Shown here in pieces: positions 1 through 5,976 of a stretch of 5,977 nucleotides of DNA. Source of the DNA: Pseudomonadota bacterium (lineage in GTDB: Bacteria; Bdellovibrionota; Bacteriovoracia; Bacteriovoracales; Bacteriovoracaceae); contig JAEYUK010000080.1 of assembly GCA_023432655.1 (NCBI GenBank), forward strand, positions 1 to 5,977. Reading direction: 5' to 3'. Numbering within the stretch: position 1 is the stretch's first letter; every line of letters begins with the position of its first letter. The notes beneath the pieces were generated by a model. It was not told where the DNA came from. It made no database searches and was given only the letters and a program-made list of their open reading frames with translations. Both the position numbers and the translations under genes were made by a program.

Positions 1-231
1 GTGGGTGGCCCAACGGGTGTGGCCAATTCCAATATTAGAAAACGGCTTTTGAATTTGAAGTAACTCTTTTAAATTTTCGAGCTTCCCTTCTTTTTTGATA
101 ATTTGGAGTTCGTTATTTATTTTTAAACAAATACCGGAAGAATCGTACCCGCGATACTCAAGACGAGATAAACCTTCGATGATGGGTCCAACTGAATTAT
201 TCGGGCCAGAATAGCCGACGATTCCGCACAT
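1..231 (-). CDS. glmS: Glutamine--fructose-6-phosphate aminotransferase (isomerizing), N-terminal part, cut by window edge
   Basis: GlmS makes glucosamine-6-phosphate from fructose-6-phosphate and glutamine, the first committed step of UDP-GlcNAc synthesis in the cytoplasm. Only the first 77 codons are present; the gene runs off the left edge. The translation begins MCGIVGYSG, so Cys2, the N-terminal nucleophile of class II glutamine amidotransferases, is in place once Met1 is removed. It continues with RLEYRGYDSSG (about residues 22-32) and ends in GHTRWATH (about 70-77), both GlmS signatures. The related PurF amidotransferase lacks this RLEYRGYDS block, so GlmS is the firm choice. The start is fixed by the required Cys2 and by a GGAG five bases upstream. 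It lies 82 bp downstream of glmU on the same strand with no intrinsic terminator between, so the two are probably cotranscribed. The remainder of the glutaminase domain and both SIS isomerase domains lie outside the window. Confidence 0.97.
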   Translation of the reverse strand, partial: MCGIVGYSGPNNSVGPIIEGLSRLEYRGYDSSGICLKINNELQIIKKEGKLENLKELLQIQKPFSNIGIGHTRWATH

Positions 232-294
232 AAAATCTCCAAAATAAGAGTAGAAATAAAGTACTTAAATCTAACATTTCAGAGGAGATCTTAC
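229..294 (-). promoter_or_regulatory. glmS leader: ribosome binding site with a complementary upstream segment (possible RBS-masking hairpin)
   Basis: On the minus strand the glmS Shine-Dalgarno GGAG (237-240) begins the segment GGAGATTTTAT (230-240), which includes the first two bases of the start codon. Upstream, still between the genes, is GTAAGATCTCC (284-294). The two can pair over 11 positions with two G-U wobbles, six of the pairs being an uninterrupted ATCTCC/GGAGAT core. The 43-nt loop is A/T-rich and holds a small nested stem (GAAAT 276-280 with ATTTC 253-257). If it forms, the helix would hide the ribosome binding site. The complementarity is visible directly; a regulatory role is inference, and it might be opened by an antisense RNA or protein. 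Confidence 0.4.
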
Positions 295-313
295 TAGGTT
301 TACGCAAGGCTCC

Positions 314-1720
314 TTAGGTCTTTTTCGTCTTAAGAATTCGCTTAGCGGCTCCTTCTTTTATTACGATCTGTGGACGAGAGATGGCAAACCCGCCGTGGGG
401 TACATTTTTGGTGATAGTTGACCCTGCTGCTACGAATGCGTCATCACCTATTTCAATCGGAGCTACTGCCTGACAGTCGGAACCGATGAAGGTATTTTTC
501 CCAATTTTGGTTTTATGTTTGTTCGCTCCATCGTAATTACAGGAGATAAAGCCACAGCCGATGTTAGTATTCTCACCGATCTCTGCGTCTCCAATATAAC
601 TTAAATGAGAAACCTTCACCCCTTGGGCCAGCTTCGACTTTTTAACTTCAACAAAGTTTCCAACTTTAGATTCAGCTCCAATATCCGCTCCTGGGCGTAA
701 TCGGGCCATGGGCCCAATGGTTGCATGTGAGTGAACAATCGCTTCTTCCACATAACTATGAGCGAGAATGGAAGCATTGTCGTGAATCGTACTGTTTTTA
801 ATGAAAGCACCTGATTCAATCGTCACATTCTTTCCAATCGTTGTCTTACCTAAGAGTGTAACATTAGGGTAAACAACGGATCCCACAGCTATCTCCACAT
901 CGTGGTCAATATGGACAGTGGATGGATTGAGAAACTCCACCCCATCCAGCATTAATTTTTTTACTTTTCTCTCTCTTAAAAGACCTGTTACGGAAGCTAA
1001 CTGCTCCAGGGTATTAATTCCTAAGAAGGGAACTTCCGAAGGGAACTTAATCGCCTTCACGGGGTAGTTATCCTGGAATAAATCCGTGAGATAAAATTCC
1101 CCCGATTTATTCTTATTATCAATTGAACCCAAGACAGCTTTCACATGTTTTGTTCTAAGAATATAAAAACCGGAATTCACTTCGGTGATGTTACGTTGAA
1201 TATCATTCGCGTCTTTTTCTTCCACAATATGAAATCCCTCATTCCCATGAATTATTCTTCCATAGCCTTTTGGGTTTTGGGCTTCGAAGGTAGCAGCAAC
1301 ACCCACAAGGCCTGGATGAGACTTTAGAGATTCAAACAGCGTGCAGAATTCGTGAGCTTGGATCATGGGAGTATCAGCACAGGCCACCAGCGTGTAATCA
1401 AAATCCCAAAAATGAGGCAAATCATTAAAACAGGATTTTAATGCGTCTGCCGTTCCGTTCTGTTCTTTCTGCCAGGCGGTTTTCAATTGAGATTTTGCCG
1501 GGTGCTGAGAGAGCCAAGCTTCTAATAATTCTTTTTTGTGGCCTACAACCAGACCGATTTCAGCATGAAGAGAAGAGATTTTAGCAAACTCAAGAGCTGC
1601 ATCCACAACATAATCCACTAAAGGCCGACCGGCGGTCTTCGCCAAGGCTTTGGGAGTCTCAATTTTCATTCGAGTTCCCTTACCGGCTGCCAGAATTACT
1701 AAACCAATAGAATCACCCAT
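314..1720 (-). CDS. glmU: Bifunctional UDP-N-acetylglucosamine pyrophosphorylase / glucosamine-1-phosphate N-acetyltransferase GlmU
   Basis: GlmU acetylates glucosamine-1-phosphate and then uridylylates it, giving UDP-GlcNAc for peptidoglycan and lipopolysaccharide. The 468-residue length suits the family. The N-terminal nucleotidyltransferase domain carries LAAGKGTRM (10-18), Lys24, QNGTADA (87-93), the metal-binding Asp of CADTPM (Asp116), GYGRI (152-156), VNSGFY (181-186) and GINTLEQL (234-241). A linker (about 242-262) leads into a left-handed beta-helix of hexapeptide repeats (about 270-440). This contains RLRPG (340-344), the catalytic histidine in SHLSYIGDAEIG (His372, matching His363 of E. 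coli), and NYDGANKHKT (395-404), so both active sites look intact. I chose the ATG at 1720 because AAGG lies nine bases upstream. A TTG nine bases earlier would add three residues but abuts that Shine-Dalgarno sequence. Downstream glmS supplies an earlier step of the same pathway; the intervening mutase glmM is not in the window. Confidence 0.97.
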   Translation of the reverse strand: MGDSIGLVILAAGKGTRMKIETPKALAKTAGRPLVDYVVDAALEFAKISSLHAEIGLVVGHKKELLEAWLSQHPAKSQLKTAWQKEQNGTADALKSCFNDLPHFWDFDYTLVACADTPMIQAHEFCTLFESLKSHPGLVGVAATFEAQNPKGYGRIIHGNEGFHIVEEKDANDIQRNITEVNSGFYILRTKHVKAVLGSIDNKNKSGEFYLTDLFQDNYPVKAIKFPSEVPFLGINTLEQLASVTGLLRERKVKKLMLDGVEFLNPSTVHIDHDVEIAVGSVVYPNVTLLGKTTIGKNVTIESGAFIKNSTIHDNASILAHSYVEEAIVHSHATIGPMARLRPGADIGAESKVGNFVEVKKSKLAQGVKVSHLSYIGDAEIGENTNIGCGFISCNYDGANKHKTKIGKNTFIGSDCQAVAPIEIGDDAFVAAGSTITKNVPHGGFAISRPQIVIKEGAAKRILKTKKT

Positions 1721-1944
1721 AAAAATCAACCTTTTTGCTCTGTTTTTTTAAGCTATTGATTACTTTGATAAATGGCTAAAAACACACTTAGCACTTTACC
1801 AAAACGAACGTGTAATCGTAGGAAATTATTCCAAATTTTTCTTCATTTTACATGAAATATCTTTAAAGCGCCTTCGTTAAAAACCGATTGAGGAATAGTA
1901 AATGATCTTCACGGAAGAGAGACATACGCTAGAGGAGAAAAAGT
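1721..1944. promoter_or_regulatory. Divergent glmU/lon intergenic region
   Basis: This A/T-rich stretch must hold the promoters for both glmU (leftward) and lon (rightward). I could not identify a convincing sigma-70 or sigma-32 promoter for either by eye. It does contain three short inverted repeats that could be operators: GCTAA/TTAGC (1775-1779 and 1788-1792), GGAA-N4-TTCC (1821-1832) and TTCAT-N5-ATGAA (1842-1856). There is also a palindromic CTTTAAAG (1861-1868). All arms are only 4-5 bp, which can arise by chance. The lon ribosome binding site AGGAG (1933-1937) is seven bases before the ATG. No full CIRCE element is present. Confidence 0.5.
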
Positions 1945-1961
1945 ATGGTAACGAATTATGA
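1902..1961 (+). CDS. Possible 19-codon upstream ORF overlapping the lon start
   Basis: An ATG at 1902 is preceded by GAGGA (1890-1894) with a seven-base spacer, a well-placed Shine-Dalgarno sequence. The frame reads [19 protein letters not shown] and stops at TGA 1959-1961, 17 bases inside lon and in a different frame. Ribosomes translating it would cross the lon Shine-Dalgarno sequence and ATG, so it could couple or tune lon translation. A short hairpin (TCTTC 1906-1910 with GAAGA 1914-1918) lies in it. The peptide resembles nothing I know. The arrangement is seen directly; expression is unproven and it may be fortuitous. Confidence 0.3.
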   Translation: MIFTEERHTLEEKKYGNEL

Positions 1962-4374
1962 GGGCGAAGCAATTGTTTTCAAGGAAACTCTCCCTCTCCT
2001 GCCAGTTCGCGATCTTGTGGTTTATCCGTTCATGATTTTACCATTATTCGTAGGCCGCGAGACATCTATTAAAGCTGTAGAAGAAGCTTTAAACAACACC
2101 GACAGACTGATTCTCCTGGCATCCCAGAAGGATATTGTGGCCGAAAGCCCGACTCCAGATGAAATCTATCAGATGGGTACTGTTGCCATGATCATGAGGA
2201 TGAGAAAGCTTCCAGATGGAAGAATCAAAATCTTGATCCAAGGTTTAGCTAAAGCACGCATCACTAGCTTTGAAGCGACTGAGCCTTTCTACCAGGTAAA
2301 GGTTGAAAAAGTAGAAGCAGTAGAAGTAAGTGCGACCCCTTCAACAATTGAAGCCCTGGCACGTACAGTGAAGGAGAATCTCGAGAAAGTCATTTCTTTG
2401 GGTAAAGTTCTTTCACCGGATATTTTAATGGTGCTGGAAGATATTAATGATCCAGGCCGTTTGGCAGATCTCGTTGCTTCAAACTTAAACTTAAAAGTTT
2501 CTGAAGCTCAAACTGTCTTAGAACTTCTAGACCCGGTTGAAAGACTAGGTCATATCAATCAGATTCTAGTAAAAGAGCTAGATGTTCTGGTCCAACAGGC
2601 GAAACTAAAAGCTCATAATAAAGATGATCTTCAGAATCAGAAAGAGTTCTTCATCAGAGAACAAATCAAAGCGATGAAGCAAGAGCTTAATGATGATGCA
2701 GATAAAAACGATGAGTTTGCTGAAATCCGTGAAAAATTAACGGCCAAAGGACTTCCGCCAGAAGCAGAAAAAGAGGCCATGAAACAATTAGGTCGCCTGG
2801 AAAGAATGCATCCTGATTCTTCTGAAGCGAGTATTCTTCGTAGCTACCTTGAGTGGGTTGTGGATATCCCATGGTCCGCAGAATCCGAGGAAGTCACTGA
2901 TCTTCAGTTTGCTAAAGAAGTTCTGGATGAAGATCATTTTGATCTCGAAAAAATCAAAGAAAGAATTCTGGAATATTTAGCTGTTCGCTCTTTGAAAGGT
3001 GCCACCGCTAAAGGACCTATCCTATGCTTCTCAGGACCTCCGGGTGTAGGTAAAACCTCTCTTGGTAAATCCATTGCCAAGGCCACCGGTCGGGAGTTCG
3101 TAAGAATTTCTCTGGGTGGTGTAAAGGATGAATCAGAAATCCGTGGTCACCGCCGGACATATGTCGGTGCCATGCCAGGTCGGTTTATTCAGGCGATGAA
3201 GCAGTGTAAGACTGTGAATCCAATTATCCTTCTCGATGAGATTGATAAACTAGGTTCGGATTTTAAAGGTGATCCGGCTTCAGCGATGCTTGAAGTTCTT
3301 GATCCAGAACAAAACTGCACCTTCCGTGATAACTATCTTAATATGAGCTACGATCTTTCAAAGATCATGTTCATTGCTACCGCCAACGTACTGGAGCAAA
3401 TCCCGGGACCACTTCGTGACAGAATGGAAGTGATTAACCTCGCCGGTTACACGCAGGAAGAGAAAGTTCAAATTTCTAAAAAATATCTCATCCCAAAACA
3501 AATGGATGAGCATGGAATTAATGATGAACACATTCAGTTTCATGATGAAGGTGTTGAAGCGGTCATCGCGGGTTACACTCGTGAAGCTGGTCTTCGTAAC
3601 CTTGAAAGACAAGTGGGTGCCCTATGTAGAAAGGTCGCGAAAAAAATCGCTTCCGGTCATCATGGCAAAACTCACATTTTCTCTGCCACAGTTGAAGAGC
3701 TACTGGGTCCACCACTTTATTCAAGAGAAGACTCAAATGAGTATGATGAAGTAGGTGTTGCCACGGGTCTGGCCTGGACAGCAGCTGGTGGAGAAATCTT
3801 GCACATTGAAGCAACTAAGATGAAAGGTCGTGGCATCACTCTTACAGGACAACTGGGTGAAGTCATGAAGGAATCGGCCCATGCGGCTTTGGGTTTCATT
3901 AGAAGTCATGCCTCCGAACTAGGTATTGATGAAAAATTCTTTGAAGAAAATGAAATCCATATCCACTTGCCGGCCGGTGCCATCCCAAAGGATGGTCCTT
4001 CAGCAGGGATTACTCTGGCGACTGTCATTACTTCTCTACTGACAAACTCTTATATCAGTAAAGACATTGCCATGACGGGTGAGATCACCCTCACAGGTAA
4101 AGTCCTACCGGTGGGCGGTATCAAAGAGAAAGCATTAGCGGCCATGCGTGCAGGAATTGAAACCATCATCATTCCTTGGAAAAACCAAAAAGACCTTTTG
4201 GAAATTCCACCGCAGTATCGCAAGAAGATTAACTTCATTCCGGTGAAGAACATCCAGGAAGTTTTAGCGATCGCATTAGTAGACTGGAAAGGTCAACTAG
4301 ACCTTGATCAGACCAAAAGAAAAGATGAGAGCGAGAAAAGACCTCGCCCTAAAACAAATCAAGTCGCAGCTTAA
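1945..4374 (+). CDS. lon: ATP-dependent endopeptidase Lon (La)
   Basis: Lon is a cytoplasmic homohexameric AAA+ serine protease that unfolds and degrades damaged proteins and selected regulators. The 809-residue product has the full LonA layout. The N-terminal substrate domain starts at [13 protein letters not shown] (16-28) and leads into a charged helical segment (about 216-300) and the AAA+ module (about 310-580). That module has Walker A GPPGVGKT (364-371), pore loop YVGAMPG (406-412), Walker [10 protein letters not shown] (427-435), a sensor-1 Asn481, arginines in GPLRDRME (488-495), and a sensor-2 region [10 protein letters not shown] (546-555). The C-terminal protease domain contains PKDGPSAG with nucleophile Ser686 and GGIKEK with catalytic Lys729, the same 43-residue spacing as Ser679/Lys722 of E. 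coli. The last 20 residues are a charged tail ending QVAA. The ATG has AGGAG seven bases upstream. The gene has its own terminator, and nothing suggests that neighbours share its transcript. Confidence 0.98.
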   Translation: MVTNYEGEAIVFKETLPLLPVRDLVVYPFMILPLFVGRETSIKAVEEALNNTDRLILLASQKDIVAESPTPDEIYQMGTVAMIMRMRKLPDGRIKILIQGLAKARITSFEATEPFYQVKVEKVEAVEVSATPSTIEALARTVKENLEKVISLGKVLSPDILMVLEDINDPGRLADLVASNLNLKVSEAQTVLELLDPVERLGHINQILVKELDVLVQQAKLKAHNKDDLQNQKEFFIREQIKAMKQELNDDADKNDEFAEIREKLTAKGLPPEAEKEAMKQLGRLERMHPDSSEASILRSYLEWVVDIPWSAESEEVTDLQFAKEVLDEDHFDLEKIKERILEYLAVRSLKGATAKGPILCFSGPPGVGKTSLGKSIAKATGREFVRISLGGVKDESEIRGHRRTYVGAMPGRFIQAMKQCKTVNPIILLDEIDKLGSDFKGDPASAMLEVLDPEQNCTFRDNYLNMSYDLSKIMFIATANVLEQIPGPLRDRMEVINLAGYTQEEKVQISKKYLIPKQMDEHGINDEHIQFHDEGVEAVIAGYTREAGLRNLERQVGALCRKVAKKIASGHHGKTHIFSATVEELLGPPLYSREDSNEYDEVGVATGLAWTAAGGEILHIEATKMKGRGITLTGQLGEVMKESAHAALGFIRSHASELGIDEKFFEENEIHIHLPAGAIPKDGPSAGITLATVITSLLTNSYISKDIAMTGEITLTGKVLPVGGIKEKALAAMRAGIETIIIPWKNQKDLLEIPPQYRKKINFIPVKNIQEVLAIALVDWKGQLDLDQTKRKDESEKRPRPKTNQVAA

Positions 4375-4377
4375 TCG

Positions 4378-4407
4378 AAAGGCTCCCTCCGGGGAGCCTT
4401 TTTCTTT
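4378..4407 (+). terminator. Rho-independent terminator of lon
   Basis: Four bases after the lon stop codon, AAAGGCTCCC (4378-4387) and GGGAGCCTTT (4392-4401) form a perfect 10-bp stem with a TCCG tetraloop. A T-rich run follows (4399-4407, TTTTTCTTT). The G/C-rich stem plus the T tract is a textbook intrinsic terminator and isolates lon from the downstream operon. Confidence 0.95.
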
Positions 4408-4432
4408 CCATCTCCCTTAAATTTGATATCCT
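4405..4432 (+). promoter_or_regulatory. Candidate sigma-70 promoter of the receiver operon
   Basis: After the lon terminator only about 30 bases remain before the receiver gene, so a promoter should lie here. The best candidate is an extended -10, TGATATCCT (4424-4432), with TTTCCA (4405-4410) as a weak -35 at 16-bp spacing. Initiation about seven bases past the -10 would fall at roughly 4439-4440, on the ATG itself. This rests on partial matches to consensus and was made by eye. Confidence 0.35.
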
Positions 4433-4439
4433 AATTTCC

Positions 4440-4817
4440 ATGAAAACAATTTCTGAACTTAATGTCGTAGTAGTAGATGATTCGGATTTTTATCGTGGCA
4501 TCATCATTGATATGTTGAAGGATATCGGGGTTGGCACGATTAAGGATGCGGCCAGTGCCGAAGCGGCTTTAGTTGTGCTCAGTCAATCCAAACCAGACAT
4601 AGTCATTACTGATATCGTCATGCCTGAGATCAGCGGCATTGAACTTACAGAAAAAATTAGTCAAAATTATCCTGACATTGCAGTAATAGTAATCTCCTCA
4701 CTGTCTCAGGAACACATTGTCCTGGAAGCTATTGGGGCGGGGGCCGGAGACTTTATTGCTAAACCGGTGCAAAAACAACAGCTACTTGATTCTTTAGAGA
4801 AGTTAGCCAACAGATAA
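4440..4817 (+). CDS. Stand-alone CheY-like response regulator receiver
   Basis: This 125-residue protein is a single receiver (REC) domain with no output domain. The acidic pair Asp13-Asp14 follows the first beta strand (NVVVVDDSD). The phospho-acceptor is Asp58 in VITDIVMPEISG, the switch Ser is Ser86 in VIVISSLSQ, and the conserved Lys108 is in FIAKPV. Phe105 sits where CheY has its switch Tyr106. All residues for phosphorylation are present. The SSLSQEH segment and the AIGAGAGDFIAKP ending resemble chemotaxis-type CheY proteins, but a motility role is not shown by the sequence. The next gene, 10 bp downstream, is a CheX-like phosphatase, making this receiver its likely substrate. No Shine-Dalgarno sequence precedes the ATG, and the next Met (25) would remove the first strand, so the start is nevertheless firm. 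The kinase must be encoded elsewhere. Confidence 0.93.
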   Translation: MKTISELNVVVVDDSDFYRGIIIDMLKDIGVGTIKDAASAEAALVVLSQSKPDIVITDIVMPEISGIELTEKISQNYPDIAVIVISSLSQEHIVLEAIGAGAGDFIAKPVQKQQLLDSLEKLANR

Positions 4818-4827
4818 GCAGGTAAAC

Positions 4828-5262
4828 ATGGAAGTCCTAAAGCCGATTGAACTCACCCGCATCTCTGAATTAAAGATCCTCCAGAACGTGAGGCTCATTC
4901 ATCGACAGGATTTAAATCCCGTTTACTCTAAAGAAAATCTACGTGTTCAGTTTGAAATCACTGGAGAAGTTAAAGGTGCTATCACCTGTTATCTGTGCCT
5001 TGACGGTCAAGAGCTTGAGGATAGAGATAAAAATTATATTTTCCCACTTTTTGTCGAGGCGATGAATATTCTGGTGGGTCGTCAGATTTCTTTAGATGAT
5101 GAGCTTAATTCCTATAAGCTCCATCTATCCACACCTAAGATCAGTATGATTTCAAAAGAAATAAATACATCTCACCGTATTGTCACTCAGAAGTATGAGC
5201 TTGAACTCATGGACCGCTCTTTCACTATATTAACGGAATATGGCCTGACTGCTCTTAACTAG
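4828..5262 (+). CDS. CheX-like CheY-P phosphatase
   Basis: CheC/CheX-family proteins remove phosphate from CheY-type receivers, using a Glu and an Asn in an ExxN motif on one helix. This 144-residue product fits a single-domain CheX. A beta segment FEITGEVKGAITCYLCL (42-58) matches the family's G-x-v-x-G pattern. A helix holds VEAMNILVG (76-84) with Glu77 and Asn80 as the ExxN pair, followed by the strand KLHLSTPKISM (97-107). There is no signal peptide or membrane segment, so it should be cytoplasmic. The match is by motif and arrangement rather than close identity, so a diverged, non-catalytic relative remains possible. It starts 10 bp after the receiver stop codon, with AGG five bases before the ATG. 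That tight coupling to a receiver gene strengthens the call. The N-terminal 40 residues show no recognisable motif. Confidence 0.62.
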   Translation: MEVLKPIELTRISELKILQNVRLIHRQDLNPVYSKENLRVQFEITGEVKGAITCYLCLDGQELEDRDKNYIFPLFVEAMNILVGRQISLDDELNSYKLHLSTPKISMISKEINTSHRIVTQKYELELMDRSFTILTEYGLTALN

Positions 5263-5270
5263 GATTCATG

Positions 5271-5600
5271 ATGATTACCATTCTGAAACATTGCCTTACT
5301 CTTTTTATCTTTATGTGTTTTTTGACAATCGAAGTTAATAATCGACCAATTTTCAATCATATCTATAAAGTGATTTCACCAGCTACGACTTATGTGCAAG
5401 ATTCAGTAGAAGGTTTATTTAATAAATCAATCGCGGGGACCAAAGAATATTCCAGGAAGCTTTTTGACAATTCTGTCCCTCGTGTAAAGGACTCCGTCGA
5501 TTCAAAACTTTCAGGGCGGGCGAAGAAAAATGCAGAGCCGCTGGAGAGAGTTACTGAAGAAGATCGAAAGAAACTAGATCAACTCATAAAGAACCACTAA
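5271..5600 (+). CDS. Small membrane-anchored protein of unknown function
   Basis: I do not recognise this protein. About 109 residues long, it begins with one hydrophobic segment (about residues 3-21, TILKHCLTLFIFMCFLTIEV) after a very short N-terminus. This could be a membrane anchor or an uncleaved signal, with the polar remainder probably in the periplasm. There is no lipobox. The rest is lysine- and aspartate-rich and likely helical, with two similar patches about 30 residues apart (YVQDSVEGLF and RVKDSVDSKL). The C-terminus reads EEDRKKLDQLIKNH. Two adjacent ATGs are possible, 5268 and 5271. AGGA (5261-5264), which overlaps the stop codon of the preceding gene, is six bases from the second and only three from the first, so I chose 5271. 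Its place as third gene of the receiver/phosphatase operon suggests a linked role, but this is inference. Confidence 0.75.
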   Translation: MITILKHCLTLFIFMCFLTIEVNNRPIFNHIYKVISPATTYVQDSVEGLFNKSIAGTKEYSRKLFDNSVPRVKDSVDSKLSGRAKKNAEPLERVTEEDRKKLDQLIKNH

Positions 5601-5602
5601 CT

Positions 5603-5640
5603 TCTCAGGTCCAGCAATAGTGGACCTGAGATTCTTTTAT
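5603..5640 (+). terminator. Rho-independent terminator ending the receiver operon
   Basis: Right after the stop codon at 5598-5600, TCTCAGGTCCA (5603-5613) and TGGACCTGAGA (5621-5631) form a perfect 11-bp stem with a 7-nt loop. The T-rich TTCTTTTAT (5632-5640) follows. The T tract is on the plus-strand side. The convergent minus-strand gene ends at 5644, so the same hairpin may also serve it, though the opposite side is poor in T. Confidence 0.9.
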
Positions 5641-5643
5641 AAC

Positions 5644-5802
5644 TTAGCGTGCAACGGCCGATTTAACAGTTTTAGACTTCGGCTGAACAGTCTTTATGAC
5701 TTTTTCCCGACTCTCATTCATGGCGATACAATCTGTATCCACCTGAGTCGCAAAAGAAGCCGAAGTTATCATTAGTGCCATCATCATAATTATTAGTTTC
5801 AT
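5644..5802 (-). CDS. Small secreted protein of unknown function (52 residues)
   Basis: I do not recognise this protein. It starts MKLIIMMMALMITSASFATQ, a classic Sec signal peptide with a short positive N-terminus, a methionine-rich hydrophobic core and a likely cleavage site after SFA (Ala18). The mature part would be about 34 residues, with one cysteine (Cys25) and a lysine-rich, basic C-terminal half. There is no lipobox, so it should be free in the periplasm or exported. The open frame continues upstream to an ATG at 5868. I chose 5802 because GAGGGGG (5808-5814) sits five bases before it, because the longer form would bury the signal peptide, and because a promoter-like element lies in the extension. 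It converges on the receiver operon, with a shared hairpin between them. Confidence 0.65.
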   Translation of the reverse strand: MKLIIMMMALMITSASFATQVDTDCIAMNESREKVIKTVQPKSKTVKSAVAR

Positions 5803-5837
5803 AGAGTCCCCCTCTAAAAGTTTGTACTCATCTATTT

Positions 5838-5853
5838 CCAAGATTCGTGCCAA
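5838..5853 (-). promoter_or_regulatory. Sigma-54-like -24/-12 promoter of the small secreted protein
   Basis: The minus strand reads TTGGCACG-AATC-TTGG. The -24 element TGGCACG (5846-5852) matches consensus exactly, the N4 spacer gives the required 12-base GG-to-GC register, and the -12 element TTGG (5838-5841) differs from TTGC at one base. Transcription would start near 5826, leaving about 24 nt of leader with the ribosome binding site at 5808-5814. The mismatch falls on a conserved base, and no activator site was identified, so this is a candidate only. Confidence 0.45.
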
Positions 5854-5924
5854 AAGAGTTCGGAGCAAGTGGTTGTTTTCAGAAAGGAGATGGAAGCTAA
5901 AGTGTATAAAAAATCAGAGGGTGT

Positions 5925-5961
5925 AAAAAGAAAGGACACAGAGGGGTTTCCTCTGTGTCCT
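5925..5961 (-). terminator. Minus-strand Rho-independent terminator of a gene beyond the right edge
   Basis: AGGACACAGAGG (5933-5944) and CCTCTGTGTCCT (5950-5961) form a perfect 12-bp stem with a 5-nt loop. On the minus strand it is followed by a T-rich run (5933 down to 5925, TTTCTTTTT). On the plus strand the flanking sequence has no T tract. It therefore terminates leftward transcription entering from outside the window and separates it from the small secreted protein gene. Confidence 0.85.
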
Positions 5962-5970
5962 GATCATGGG

Positions 5971-5976
5971 TCATTA
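5971..5976 (-). other. Possible tandem stop codons of an off-window minus-strand gene
   Basis: The minus strand reads TAATGA, two adjacent in-frame stop codons, nine bases upstream of the minus-strand terminator hairpin. That is the expected position for the 3' end of a gene whose body lies to the right of this window. Only one base beyond it is visible, so nothing can be said of the product. Confidence 0.35.

Noticed and set aside
232..313. glmS ribozyme upstream of glmS
   Set aside because: The gap is only 82 bp and lacks the G/C-rich pseudoknotted core; the glmS ribozyme is larger and is essentially a Firmicutes element.
306..318. AAGGCTCCTT near the glmU stop as a terminator
   Set aside because: The arms are 4 bp with a 2-nt loop and no T tract on either strand; too small to terminate.
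616..1327. Open frames of 60-67 codons overlapping glmU (minus 616-819, plus 1145-1327)
   Set aside because: Both lie wholly within the conserved glmU coding sequence and show no recognisable protein features.
1721..1729. TTG start for glmU three codons upstream of the ATG
   Set aside because: The Shine-Dalgarno sequence AAGG directly abuts the TTG, whereas it is nine bases from the ATG at 1720.
1788..1814. CIRCE heat-shock operator (TTAGCACTT half-site) upstream of lon
   Set aside because: Only one half matches; the position expected for the second half after nine bases matches at about four of nine bases.
2357..2371. Sigma-54 -24 element TGGCACG inside lon
   Set aside because: Within coding sequence, and no TTGC-like -12 element at the correct spacing.
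2687..4253. Several antisense and out-of-frame open frames of 60-84 codons within lon
   Set aside because: They lie entirely inside lon, show no family features or ribosome binding sites I could support, and are expected by chance opposite a long conserved gene.
4531..4546. Sigma-54 -24 element TTGGCACG inside the receiver gene
   Set aside because: The -12 position reads AGGA, and the site is inside a conserved coding region.
5803..5868. N-terminal extension of the small secreted protein to the ATG at 5868
   Set aside because: It would put 22 residues before an evident signal peptide, overlaps the promoter-like element, and has a worse-placed ribosome binding site than the ATG at 5802.
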